Below are positions 8,529 to 15,633 of a stretch of DNA of 15,633 nucleotides, piece after piece. The notes beneath the pieces are model-generated. The model was given only the letters and a program-made list of their open reading frames with translations, searched no databases and was not told the origin of the DNA. Source of the DNA: Teratosphaeria epicoccoides (Eukaryota > Ascomycota > Dothideomycetes > Mycosphaerellales > Teratosphaeriaceae); NCBI GenBank assembly GCA_021401465.1, contig JADDMT010000292.1, positions 1 through 15,633 of the forward strand, read 5' to 3'. Position 1 is the first letter of the stretch. Each line of letters begins with the position of its first letter. Position numbers and translations under genes: made by a program.

Positions 8529-9932
8529 ATGTCAATCTTTGCCAAGATAGAGCAAGTACAACAGCTTGCGGAGGCCGAAGACAATATGGATGGTGTTGCG
8601 CATCACAACCTCCTCGAAGCTATACACAAACTTCAACTGACTGCTGAGACGCCCTTCGATACCGCCACCAGATGCAGACTCCAGGTGATCCACCATTTTG
8701 CCCTCTAAGTTGCCGGATGAAATTTGACCCAGTCATAGCCTCTGCAAAATCCAGCTGTACGAATGGCTCTCGAGTACGGAATCCTCCAAGCTATCGCGGA
8801 GAGCGACGGCGACCACATTACTGCCGCTCGATTGAGCGAGTCGACTGAGGCAGACCGATTGTGAATTGGTATGATACCCTCGCTGGTGTGTCCCTCTGCT
8901 CTCTCTCGGAATGAAAACTGACGGATACAGTGCGCCTGATGCGAATGCTCTGCTGGAAGGGATATTGTGATCAGGTTGGAGAGGATACATATGCAGCAAA
9001 TGACGAGACACATCTGCACGCCTGGAGCTATGGGCGGTGAGAAGATCTTGTACGTCTACGCGAGTGGAACTTTGGTGCACGCCTGACTTTGCGTTAGCAC
9101 CGAGACCATCTTCCCAATCGGGAGAGATATCGGTTGGATCATGAGGGATAAAGGCTTCTTATCAAAGCAGCATGGTAATGAGCAGCCTGACCCGATGCGG
9201 CTCGCTCTTGGGCATTCCTACTTCGAATACCTCGACTTGCATGGGGAGTACAAAAAAGCTTTCGATGATTCCATGGCCGCTCGCAAGTTTGGCACCCAAT
9301 GTCTGTTGTGGTTTGATCTGTATCCAGCCGAGGAGCGTCTGAGCCAAGCACACAAGGCGAATCCGAGGGCAGTCTTAGTCTGCGACGTAGGCGGCGGTCA
9401 CGGGCATCGCTGATGAGTTTTCGTGAGCGGTACCCACAAATCGAAGGCCGGCTTGTATTACAAGACCTTGCAAAGTCGTTCCAAGGCATCGATGTGCCTC
9501 GCGGCATCGAGACAATGCCGCATAACTTCTTCGACCCGCAACCGATCAAAGGTATGTCGCTTGCTTCGTGGACTGCGCAACATGAAAGCCGAGGCTGACT
9601 GCTCAGGTGCTCATCTCTACTACCTGCGACATGTTCTGCATGATTAGTCTGACAAAGATTGTCGCGCCATTCTTAGCCACATCGTCCAAGCTATGAATGC
9701 CGACTCGCGTGTGCTGATAGAAGACTCGGTTCTTCCGCCGATTAGAGGCGCGTTTCGGCCGATACACCTTGACATTGACATGATGCTGACATTTGGGGCT
9801 GCCTTAGAACGTACTGAGGACCAGTGGAGGCAATTGCTGAGTTATTCAGGATTAGAGATTGTGCAGATCTGGACATCGCCTACTAGGCAAGAGTTGCTCA
9901 TCGAGACGAAACTCAGTTCGGTTGGCTCGTGA
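8529..9932 (+). pseudogene. Fungal SAM-dependent O-methyltransferase, broken
   Basis: Family members of about 400 aa transfer a methyl group from S-adenosylmethionine to a hydroxyl, often on polyketides. Exons 8529-8684, 8739-8868, 8931-9049, 9098-9551 and 9607-9932 give about 395 codons. Seen: N-terminal ETPFDTATR, NPAVRMALEYGILQAI, a winged-helix-like region, SYFEYLDLH, the SAM motif VCDVGGGHGH (9378-9407), GRLVLQDL, MPHNFFDPQPIKG, YYLRHVLHD with the catalytic-type His, and ERTEDQWRQLL near the end. Breaks: TGA at 8862-8864; a two-base loss in a CA run near 9008-9012; a net one-base loss near 9408-9420; and TAG at 9645-9647 exactly where the conserved Trp of HDW-D belongs. The start at 8529 was chosen for its good context (ACCATG); an in-frame ATG exists at 8421. 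The introns, with GTATG-type donors in two of them, still look usable, so the decay may be recent. Confidence 0.88.
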
Positions 9933-10536
9933 TCGGACTCATTTTGCCGTGAGAGGCAATAAGACGAAGACGAGGCATCGTCTCTCGGAGCGCGGCAGGA
10001 AGTGGCGCCACCCGAACAGATCGACTAAATCATAAACATGTAATTTCGTGACTGGTCGGGGTGTCGCAAGTGAGCTTTTGCATCGATAGATTATTTAGAT
10101 GCCAGTAAAAGCCAAAAATGGCAAAAATAGGGCTGCGTGTTACCCACTGAAGGATCCTGCCAGTCCGCCAGACCGAGGGTCTCAGAGTGACTCCTCGTCC
10201 GTGAGATGCCGAGACACCCGAGTGATCGATGTGGGCTCTGACGACCGGAGGTTCCGGACATCTCTCAGGAGAGAAATTCTTCTGCTTCAAGCTTGCATCT
10301 AGTCAAAGCTACTGTGACCAAATGTTCCTCAAGGAGAGCCCGACGTTGTCAGTATTGAATGCATAGAAGACTGCATCCATTTCACCTAGTTTTCGAAGAC
10401 TTCTGCTTCAGCTCTGTAACCTTACGACTTCACGAACAAGCTTCCATACACGCAACACAGTCGATTCGTCAAGCGTGAGTATTGACCAGCACCAAATCTT
10501 GCTAGCACGGAAATTTTGACCATAGAGGCGCAGCAG
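9933..10536. other. Intergenic region with a possible 5' UTR intron of the next gene
   Basis: About 600 bases with no supported gene. The best structure is a candidate intron at 10475-10525: GTGAGT donor, a TTGACC branch-like site and a CATAG acceptor, 51 bp, matching the intron sizes of the neighbouring genes. It would lie in the leader of the small secreted protein, because no in-frame ATG precedes it. Short open frames at 10030-10302 show no recognisable features. Confidence 0.4.
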
Positions 10537-10896
10537 ATGCTTCTTCTACACATTGCCACGATTCTGAGGGGTTGTGCTGCTGCCGCCGCTCCGCCTCCCA
10601 ACACATGCTACTTCGTCGTGTCCGATGGCGACTGTTCCACTCTGAATGTTCTCGGAAATCTTACGTTCGATCCTTTCACCAAGGTCAAGACCGACTCGGG
10701 CTGTCACAGCATCGGGAAGGGCACTGGACATTCGTACGGATACATCAAGGACCCAATGGAAGCGTTCAATTGCGTTGGATACGTTTACAACGACAATGCC
10801 TGTAGATATCAGATTGGTTCGATCACAGGGAATGATTTTGATAGATGCCACGAGGTTACTAAAGGCATCTACAGCCACAAGGTAACTTGTCGCTAA
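10537..10896 (+). CDS. Small cysteine-rich, probably secreted protein (119 aa)
   Basis: A single uninterrupted exon from ATG 10537 to TAA 10896. The N-terminus (MLLLHIATIL, then an alanine run and PPPN) resembles a short signal peptide, probably cut around residues 16-21, although Arg11 makes it weak. The predicted mature chain of about 100 aa has seven cysteines (24, 33, 56, 79, 89, 104, 118), many Gly, Asp and Tyr, and one N-glycosylation site (NLT, 41-43). No family is recognised. Small size, secretion, cysteines and a position about 150 bp from RIP-mutated transposons are the traits used to nominate candidate effectors or apoplastic proteins in fungi; that role is inference. An in-frame extension upstream is open only to a TGA at 10483 and lacks ATG. 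No RIP-type damage is seen in the frame. Confidence 0.65.
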   Translation: MLLLHIATILRGCAAAAAPPPNTCYFVVSDGDCSTLNVLGNLTFDPFTKVKTDSGCHSIGKGTGHSYGYIKDPMEAFNCVGYVYNDNACRYQIGSITGNDFDRCHEVTKGIYSHKVTCR

Positions 10897-11052
10897 TTTG
10901 GCAGATGACGAAGTGTCACGTAAATTAGAGACAAGGAGGTCAATAGTAAAAATGTTAGTTAATAGGTCCAAGCCTATTAATATTCAGGATTACAAATACA
11001 GATAGACCTCTCCTAGATATAGATGTATTTAATGTATTTAGATATAGATTAG
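10897..11052. other. Transition into RIP-mutated DNA
   Basis: Composition changes from normal near 10915 to strongly AT/TA-rich. It contains two copies of an AGATATAGAT string around 11013 and 11039. It is probably the 3' flank of the small-protein gene with RIP spread from the adjacent LTR, or remnant transposon sequence. No gene seen. Confidence 0.5.
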
Positions 11053-11404
11053 TAATATAGTTAATGCTATTAGGGGGTATAAGAGCTAAACATACTCTAA
11101 TATACTACCCTTAGCATACTACAGACCCTGTGTGTTATAACGAGATTCCTTTATATATTAACTCATATATCCTTTATCTAGTAGGCTAATACCTAAGGAT
11201 AAGGATATAATAATCTTACATGCTATCCCTATCTATAGTACTCCTATAAGGCTTCTCTAACCCTATAGTACCCCTGTAGAGTTAGGTATAGACATGCTTT
11301 CCTAATTAAGAGGCATTAGAGGATATAAGTACCTCCTATACTACCTCTATAATAAGTAGAAAGTAGCACTTTCTTATACCTATTAAAAGGTTAGATTACT
11401 CTGT
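11053..11404 (+). repeat. RIP-mutated family B LTR, interrupted at its 3' end
   Basis: Aligns along its length with the two family B LTR units at 13875 and 14221, from the TGATACGG-type start (here TAATATAG) through CCCTTAGCAT, the GTACCCCT block at 11265, the TAATTAAG block and the final ATTACTCTGT. Differences are mostly C to T and G to A. Homology stops at 11404, where the inverted family A LTR begins, so copy 2 of family A inserted here. Confidence 0.8.
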
Positions 11405-11818
11405 TGTCATAAGGGTAGATACTAATAGCAGGAAGGAGATCAGGTGTTAGACTTAAAGAGTAGTAAAGAATATCGACAATAGCAATTAACCTTGTAACTA
11501 ACTATACTAGATGTAGTAGCTAAATTAAGCACGAAGCTCCTAACTGCCTAGCCTGAAGCTATCCCTATATACTAGAGAGGTATGATAGCTCTGTTAGATC
11601 TGTCGCTAGACCTATTAGACCTAGGTCTGTAGATCTATAGACTAACCCTATAGATCTAGGTATCTGTCCTTATATGACAGATCCTTTCTTCTATGTAGGT
11701 CTGTAGATCTATAGACTAACCCTATAGATCTAGGTGTCTATCCTTATGTGATAGATCCTTTCTCTATGTATGTGTTATGACTTATGCTATAGTGCTCTAA
11801 TCTATGACACTTGTAACA
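11405..11818 (-). repeat. Family A 3' LTR of copy 2 (414 bp)
   Basis: Begins TGTCATAAGGG on the plus strand, the reverse complement of the end of the 2949-3418 LTR, and ends CTTGTAACA, which is the LTR start after transitions. It is 56 bp shorter than the copy 1 LTR and contains the same two-copy 74-bp repeat (11623-11763). Confidence 0.85.
11623..11763 (-). repeat. 74-bp tandem repeat in the copy 2 LTR
   Basis: AGGTCTGTAGATCTATAGAC starts at 11623 and 11697, and each unit ends AGATCCTTTCT (11689 and 11763). The units differ by a few transitions. Same period as in the copy 1 LTR. Confidence 0.8.
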
Positions 11819-11821
11819 CTA

Positions 11822-11831
11822 TCCCCCTCTT
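11822..11831 (-). other. Polypurine tract of family A copy 2
   Basis: TCCCCCTCTT on the plus strand, purine-rich on the coding strand, three bases from the LTR boundary. Same sequence and placement as in copy 1. Confidence 0.75.
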
Positions 11832-11897
11832 AGCCTAGCTTGTCCCTAAGCTACCTTATTAGTGCGGGGTTTCTCTTACTATTCCCTTTATGTAGTA

Positions 11898-12518
11898 ATG
11901 TCTTCTCTCTCTATGTTACTACCTTGTGTCATTCTTAACACTAATGCCTATTTAACGTAGAAACGTAAACGCCGCGTTAATCGAATCTATCGCTAGGGCA
12001 AGGAAAGCATGAAGTCTTGTACTTAGTATTAAGAGCTAAAGCTTGTTTGTCAAGTACACATTTCTATAGGAAAATGTTTGCACTGTTACTTTAGCAACTG
12101 TCGAAGTTATAACGCGAAGGTAACAGAGGTTAAATAGAAGAGGTTAGGTAATTAGCAGAAAAGCCTAATTGCTAATCTTAATCATGTAAAGGCTGCCCTT
12201 ATAGAGGCTTCTTAGAAGATGATAGAGGCGCATGCAAAAGAGATGCGTCTTCAGAAACAGTTAGATGTAGTTAACTAGGAGGTCAAGGATAGTCGTGCTC
12301 TTAAGGAGCATAAGATTAGGGAGGACGAGGCTAAAGAGCAGGCTCTTTAGCAGACTAGACTCCTCCTTAACCTAGATCCTTTAGTAGGTCTTACGCTTAG
12401 TCCTATGACAAAGAGTGTAATAGACGGTTTTGCCGACGCATCGTATTAGGGTTTCCTAGATAGTGTGGTAGCCAAGCCTGTTAATAGCGTCCTGCAGGGG
12501 CCTAGTTGTAGTTTATGA
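11898..12518 (+). pseudogene. Antisense Cys-rich plus coiled-coil ORF, family A copy 2
   Basis: Same ORF as in copy 1, here on the plus strand because the element is inverted. ATG at 11898 opens MSSLSMLLPC; the frame runs 206 codons to TGA at 12516-12518 without frameshift, interrupted only by RIP-type TAG/TAA codons. It keeps KRKRR, the Cys at 41, 51, 60, 63 and 68, and the long Lys/Glu/Ala/Leu coiled-coil segment (KEMRLQKQLD, KEHKIREDEAKEQA). The residues matching Cys 44 and 71 of copy 1 are Tyr here, TGT to TAT changes. Several Gln codons intact in copy 1 are TAG here. Its end and the pol end overlap tail to tail, as in copy 1. Conservation of start, frame and cysteines across two independently mutated copies argues that the ancestral element coded for this protein. 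Confidence 0.7.
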
Positions 12519-13874
12519 GGTTCTTCTTAGGTTCGTTTTCTACTCAAAACTCCGTATCTTTTACTAACAGTTTTGTAGGTATTCTAGGGGTTCCTAGGTA
12601 CTCTCGGTACTACCGTAGCCTTCTCATTTTACTAAGTACTCCTGCTGTCTGTCTACCTAGCAAGTGTCGACAATCTTCTTGACAGTGTACTCTGGTTCTT
12701 CGACCTTAGGGTTAAGTAGTAAAGGTTCTGTTTACAGTGTAGTGTCTAGCACTACTAGTTCTAGCAGAGAGATATAGAACACAGGGTATATTCTTATCTG
12801 CTCGGGTAGCTATAATTCAAAATTAACTAGTCCTTTCTTAGCCTTAATCTAGAATAGTCCTAGTTTCATAGCGTCTAGTTTTTTACTCGGCTTGTCTGAT
12901 TTGATATTACGGCAGAGGAGATACACCTTGTCTCCCTCCTTAAGAATTAGTCCCTTAATTCTTTTACGATTTACGTACTATGCTATGTTCTGTCAATAGA
13001 ATTACAGGTCGAGTCGTGCTTTAGTTTGTAGTTAGCAGAGGTATTCTACCCGCCTAAGTGCTACTAGGTTTAGATCACTAGTTAAGACATCTAGAATTTC
13101 TTCTATAGCTAATCTATACGCTATCTAAAATAGCAAGAGTCCCGTCGATTCTGCTAGTACACTATTATATGTAAGTATGCTATTAGCAACAACTCTACCT
13201 AGTTATTCTGATCCCTATTAACATAGGATCAGAGGTACTGTTCTAGCGTCTGATTTAGACATTCTGTCTGCCTATCTGTCTAAGGGTAGAAGGAAGTACT
13301 AAGTTAATGCTTAACCTACAATTGTCTTATTAGGGCTTTCTAAAAGTTAGAGGTAAACACAGATCCTTAGTCCGTTACTAGGTCTCGTAGCATGCTATGT
13401 AATGCTACTACCTACTTAATGAAGACATGTGTAATATCTTTAGTTTTGAAGTCTTTATAGTACAGAATAAACTTTCCGAACTTAGTAAATTAGTTAATTA
13501 CTACCATGATTCCATCGAAGAACTCATTAGTAGCGGGTACTCTTAACTAGGGTAGTTTGACGATAAAGTCTATAGTAAGCGATTCCTATAGCTATTAGGG
13601 TACCTTTAGTAGTTATAGTAGCCTATACAGTTTGTGATAGTCATGCTTACTCTGTTAGCAAGTTATACATTAACAGACATAGTCCTTAATTGCTTTGCCT
13701 ATCCTAGGGAAGTAATATTCTTGCTAGAGAATTTGCTTCATTTTAGACACTACTAGGTGTCCTGCCTAAGGAACGTCATGTCGGAGTCATAGTAGCTTTA
13801 ATCGTAACGATGTTAGCATGTATACTAATCCTTAGAAGAGAAGTACTCTGTCTTTGTCTTCCTAGTTCTCCTAT
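12513..13874 (-). pseudogene. Ty3/gypsy integrase and chromodomain remnant, family A copy 2
   Basis: Reverse-strand counterpart of about 888-2253 of copy 1. Visible on the minus strand: the region just before the integrase zinc finger, the VVVD segment, L-V-T-D before a stop that replaces the usual Arg of D-R-G, the TD-QTER-NQTLE region around 13230-13310, the HP-F-VSLL region around 12790, the chromodomain (about 12560-12700) and a pol end at 12513. Stops are numerous and more frequent than in copy 1, consistent with heavier RIP. The 5' end is cut by the family B LTR at 13875. Confidence 0.85.
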
Positions 13875-14220
13875 TAATACGGTTGATACTAGGGGGCCAT
13901 TAGAACCGCATAGGTTCTAATGCCTGCCCTTAGCATGTAGTAACCCTGCTACATATGGCAAGGGGGTCCTTCGTACATACGTTAGCTTGTATGTCGTCTA
14001 AGAGGGATTAGTTGTCGACGTAGGACGCCCCTATGTCGCTGACCCTATAGTACCCCTGCGGGGTTAGGCTCAGACATGCTTTCCCTAATTAAGGAGCGTC
14101 GGGGGTTATAAGCACCCTTAGCGCTACCTCTGCGATAAGCAGAAAGCAGCGCTGTCTTATACCTACTAAAAGGTCGGATTACTCTGTCATACTACGAGAT
14201 ATTTCTATATCATATAGCAT
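13875..14220 (+). repeat. Family B LTR, first of two direct copies
   Basis: Starts TAATACGG (TGATACGG in the second copy) and ends CATATAGCAT. Aligns base for base with 14221-14565 with few indels. Most differences are transitions, and most put T or A here where the second unit has C or G, for example at the sites around 13911, 13936-13952 and 14033. It was therefore exposed to more RIP, or is older. Confidence 0.75.
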
Positions 14221-14565
14221 TGATACGGTTGATACTAGGGGACCATTTGAACCGCATGGGTTCTAATGGCCGCCCTTAGCATGCAGTGACCCTGCCACAT
14301 ATGGCAAGGGGGTCCTTCGTACATACGTTAGCTTGTATGTCGTCCGAGTAGGATCAGTTGTCGACGTAGGACGCCCCCACGTCGCTGACCCTACGGTACC
14401 CCTACGGGGTTAGGCTCGGACATGCTTTCCCTAATTAAGGAGCGTCGGGGGTTATAAGCACCCTTAGCGCCACCTCTGCGATAAGCAGAAAGCAGCGCTG
14501 TCTTGTACCTACTAAAAGGTCGGATTACTCTGTCACACTGCGAGATATTTTCATATCATATAGCA
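14221..14565 (+). repeat. Family B 5' LTR adjoining gag
   Basis: Begins TGATACGG, followed by the same 346-bp unit as 13875-14220. The true 3' border is uncertain: the shared sequence ends at about 14565, but a terminus at 14580 (TATATCA, near-complement of the TGATAC start) is also possible, with a leader of about 50 bases before gag. Inverted repeats that could form hairpins lie at 14288-14314, 14321-14340 and 14398-14410. Confidence 0.7.
14288..14410. other. Cluster of three inverted repeats in the family B LTR
   Basis: TGCCA-CATA-TGGCA (14293-14306) flanked by CCC/GGG; ACATAC-N8-GTATGT (14321-14340); ACCCC-TAC-GGGGT (14398-14410). All three recur in the 13875 unit with small changes, and the third is broken by transitions at 11266-11281. 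They could be transcript hairpins or protein sites. Confidence 0.45.
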
Positions 14566-14629
14566 CATACATCTATATCAGTTCTGCTTTCTCCCCCCTG
14601 CTTTGCAGTCTGGCAGAGAATACTACGAT

Positions 14630-15633
14630 ATGTCTAGAGCACCACGAACTCGCAACTAACGCGTAGCGAGCGCCATCCCGAGCGCCTGCGATGGCGAAGC
14701 TAGCCTGAGTAACTAGCCCGCAGAAGTAACCGCTGCGAGCGACACTGCATCGAGCGACGGTTCCGCTAGAGGACAATTACGCGGCGGACTAGGCAATAGA
14801 CCCCCCGCACAGGGACCGCAGCTAACCCCGACTATCGACCCGGCCCTCGTAGCCATGATTGTCGATTAGGTCGCGAACCGCCTTGCGAACCAGAGCCGGA
14901 GCCGCACCGCTCCTAGTAGCGACAACGGCGAGGACGACGAAGACGTCGCCATGAGCGGTACTAACGAACCGGCGGACGAAGAAATCCAGCGAGATTTCAC
15001 GCCAGGGACCCGCGAAGACAACTTATCAGGAGGCGCAGACCCTCCGCGTGTGCCCGCGAACTTGGTGCCTAAATTCGGGGCTATAGTAGGCTAACCGGGA
15101 GGTAGTCGTAACGCATGTAACCTGAAGCCGTTTAAGGGAGACACCTTGAAGGAGGCTCGAACTTTCTTGCAGGCATGTGAGGCAGTTTTCGTGCTTAACC
15201 TACGCGGATATTCCACAGAGGGCGAACGAGTCGCCTTCGGTGTGATGTGGCTCGAAGAGGATAAGGAACCTCGCAACAATTGGCATGAGCGGTATGACCT
15301 TATGCGGGTCCACGACAGAACGTATACGTAGGCGGACTTTCGCTAGTTCTGTGTCGACCAGGTCGAGGATCTAGGGAATCGCGCCCTTACCGTGTCTGTC
15401 GAGTACGAGAAGGCTAAGCAGGGGAAGGGACAAACAACCTCTAGCTTCGCAACCTACCTCGCCACGCTCGAGGGACAGATGCCACCCTATACCGAGACGT
15501 AACGCATGCGGCACTTGCTCGTCAAACTCGATGACGATCTTCGGAACACAATCATGACTTTTCATGAACTTCCGACAACTCGGCAAGACCTCGTGTCCCT
15601 TGCGACACGTATGGAAATCACCTTGAAGCGAAA
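14630..15633 (+). pseudogene. Gag polyprotein of family B element (N-terminal part, RIP-mutated)
   Basis: From ATG 14630 one frame of 334 codons reaches the window end with no frameshift and seven stops: 14657, 14714, 14867, 15092, 15329, 15344 and 15500, all TAG or TAA as RIP would make from Gln or Trp codons. The N-terminal third is Ala/Ser/Pro-rich with an acidic patch (DNGEDDEDVA, around residues 90-100). From residue 168 the pattern FKGDTLKEARTFLQACEAVF, a following VAFGVMWLEEDKEPRNNW and the YEKAKQGKGQTTSSFATYLA segment match the Retrotrans_gag capsid-type domain in order and spacing. Such proteins package element RNA in cytoplasmic particles. The start was chosen as the first ATG after the LTR that opens this frame. 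A zinc knuckle, if present, is beyond the window. Confidence 0.8.

Larger units (their letters stand above)
11405..13874 (-). mobile_element. Degraded Ty3/gypsy element, family A copy 2 (minus strand)
   Basis: Inverted relative of copy 1: 3' LTR 11405-11818, polypurine tract, antisense ORF, chromodomain and integrase. Similarity to copy 1 ends at about 13874-13878, corresponding to about position 888 of copy 1, where a family B LTR starts. The rest may lie beyond the family B element, outside the window. Left flank: interrupted family B LTR, with TCTGT (11400-11404) as a possible target duplication that cannot be checked here. Confidence 0.85.
14221..15633 (+). mobile_element. Ty3/gypsy-like element, family B, 5' part
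   Basis: LTR, short leader and a gag-type frame running off the window end. Its composition is the least AT-shifted of all transposon sequence here, so it is the youngest or least RIP-mutated insertion. It starts within family A copy 2, so pol and the 3' LTR should lie just beyond the window. No pol domain is visible, so the Ty3 assignment rests on the gag type and is less sure than for family A. Confidence 0.65.

Noticed and set aside
8861..8930. Intron donor at 8861 in the methyltransferase, which would avoid the TGA
   Set aside because: Splicing there puts exon 3 in the wrong frame. The GTATGA donor at 8869 keeps the conserved frame, leaving TGA at 8862 as a true nonsense codon.
9050..9097. 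In-frame TGA at 9084 as another nonsense mutation in the methyltransferase
   Set aside because: It falls inside a good 48-bp intron (GTACGT donor, CTGAC branch site, TTAG acceptor) whose removal restores the conserved reading frame.
9139..9549. 136-codon minus-strand frame
   Set aside because: Lies opposite the methyltransferase exon that contains the SAM-binding motif; no recognisable features of its own.
10546..10971. 141-codon minus-strand frame over the small secreted protein
   Set aside because: The plus-strand frame has a signal-like N-terminus and regular cysteines; the reverse frame has no such features and runs into RIP-mutated sequence.
14573..14776. 67-codon minus-strand frame near the family B LTR
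   Set aside because: Overlaps the family B gag start on the opposite strand and shows no features.

Overview
The window looks like a repeat-rich piece of the nuclear genome of a filamentous ascomycete (Pezizomycotina). Three things point there: short GT-AG introns of 46-62 bp in the gene island, a chromodomain-bearing Ty3/gypsy retrotransposon, and transposon reading frames that stay in one frame but are filled with TAG/TAA where Trp or Gln is expected. That last pattern is C:G to T:A mutation of the repeat-induced point mutation (RIP) type. The genus cannot be named from this sequence.

Layout. (1) 1-3418: degraded Ty3/gypsy element of family A, plus strand: an LTR end joined directly to late reverse transcriptase, then RNase H, integrase and chromodomain, an antisense Cys-rich/coiled-coil ORF, a polypurine tract and a 470-bp LTR. 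(2) 3419 to about 6251: heavily RIP-mutated PIF/Harbinger-like DNA transposon with a plus-strand lysine-rich ORF and a minus-strand DDE transposase, tail to tail. (3) About 6256-10915: a normal-composition gene island with an intact four-exon short-chain dehydrogenase/reductase (SDR), a broken five-exon O-methyltransferase and an intact small cysteine-rich, probably secreted protein. (4) 11053-11404: RIP-mutated LTR of a second family (B). (5) 11405-13874: second family A element, minus strand, inserted in that LTR, keeping LTR, tract, antisense ORF, chromodomain and integrase. (6) 13875-15633: two direct LTR-B copies of about 346 bp followed by a family B gag, the least mutated transposon sequence here, running off the window.

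The SDR and O-methyltransferase lie on the same strand and would fit a small secondary-metabolite locus, but the methyltransferase carries two nonsense codons and at least two frame disruptions, so only the SDR and the small secreted protein look functional. The most interesting structure is the antisense ORF near the 3' LTR of both family A copies. It keeps its start codon and frame, and its cysteine spacing resembles a Zn2Cys6 cluster followed by a coiled coil. Apparent insertion order: family B LTR, then family A copy 2 into it, then a family B element into copy 2; separately, the Harbinger-like element, then family A copy 1 into it.
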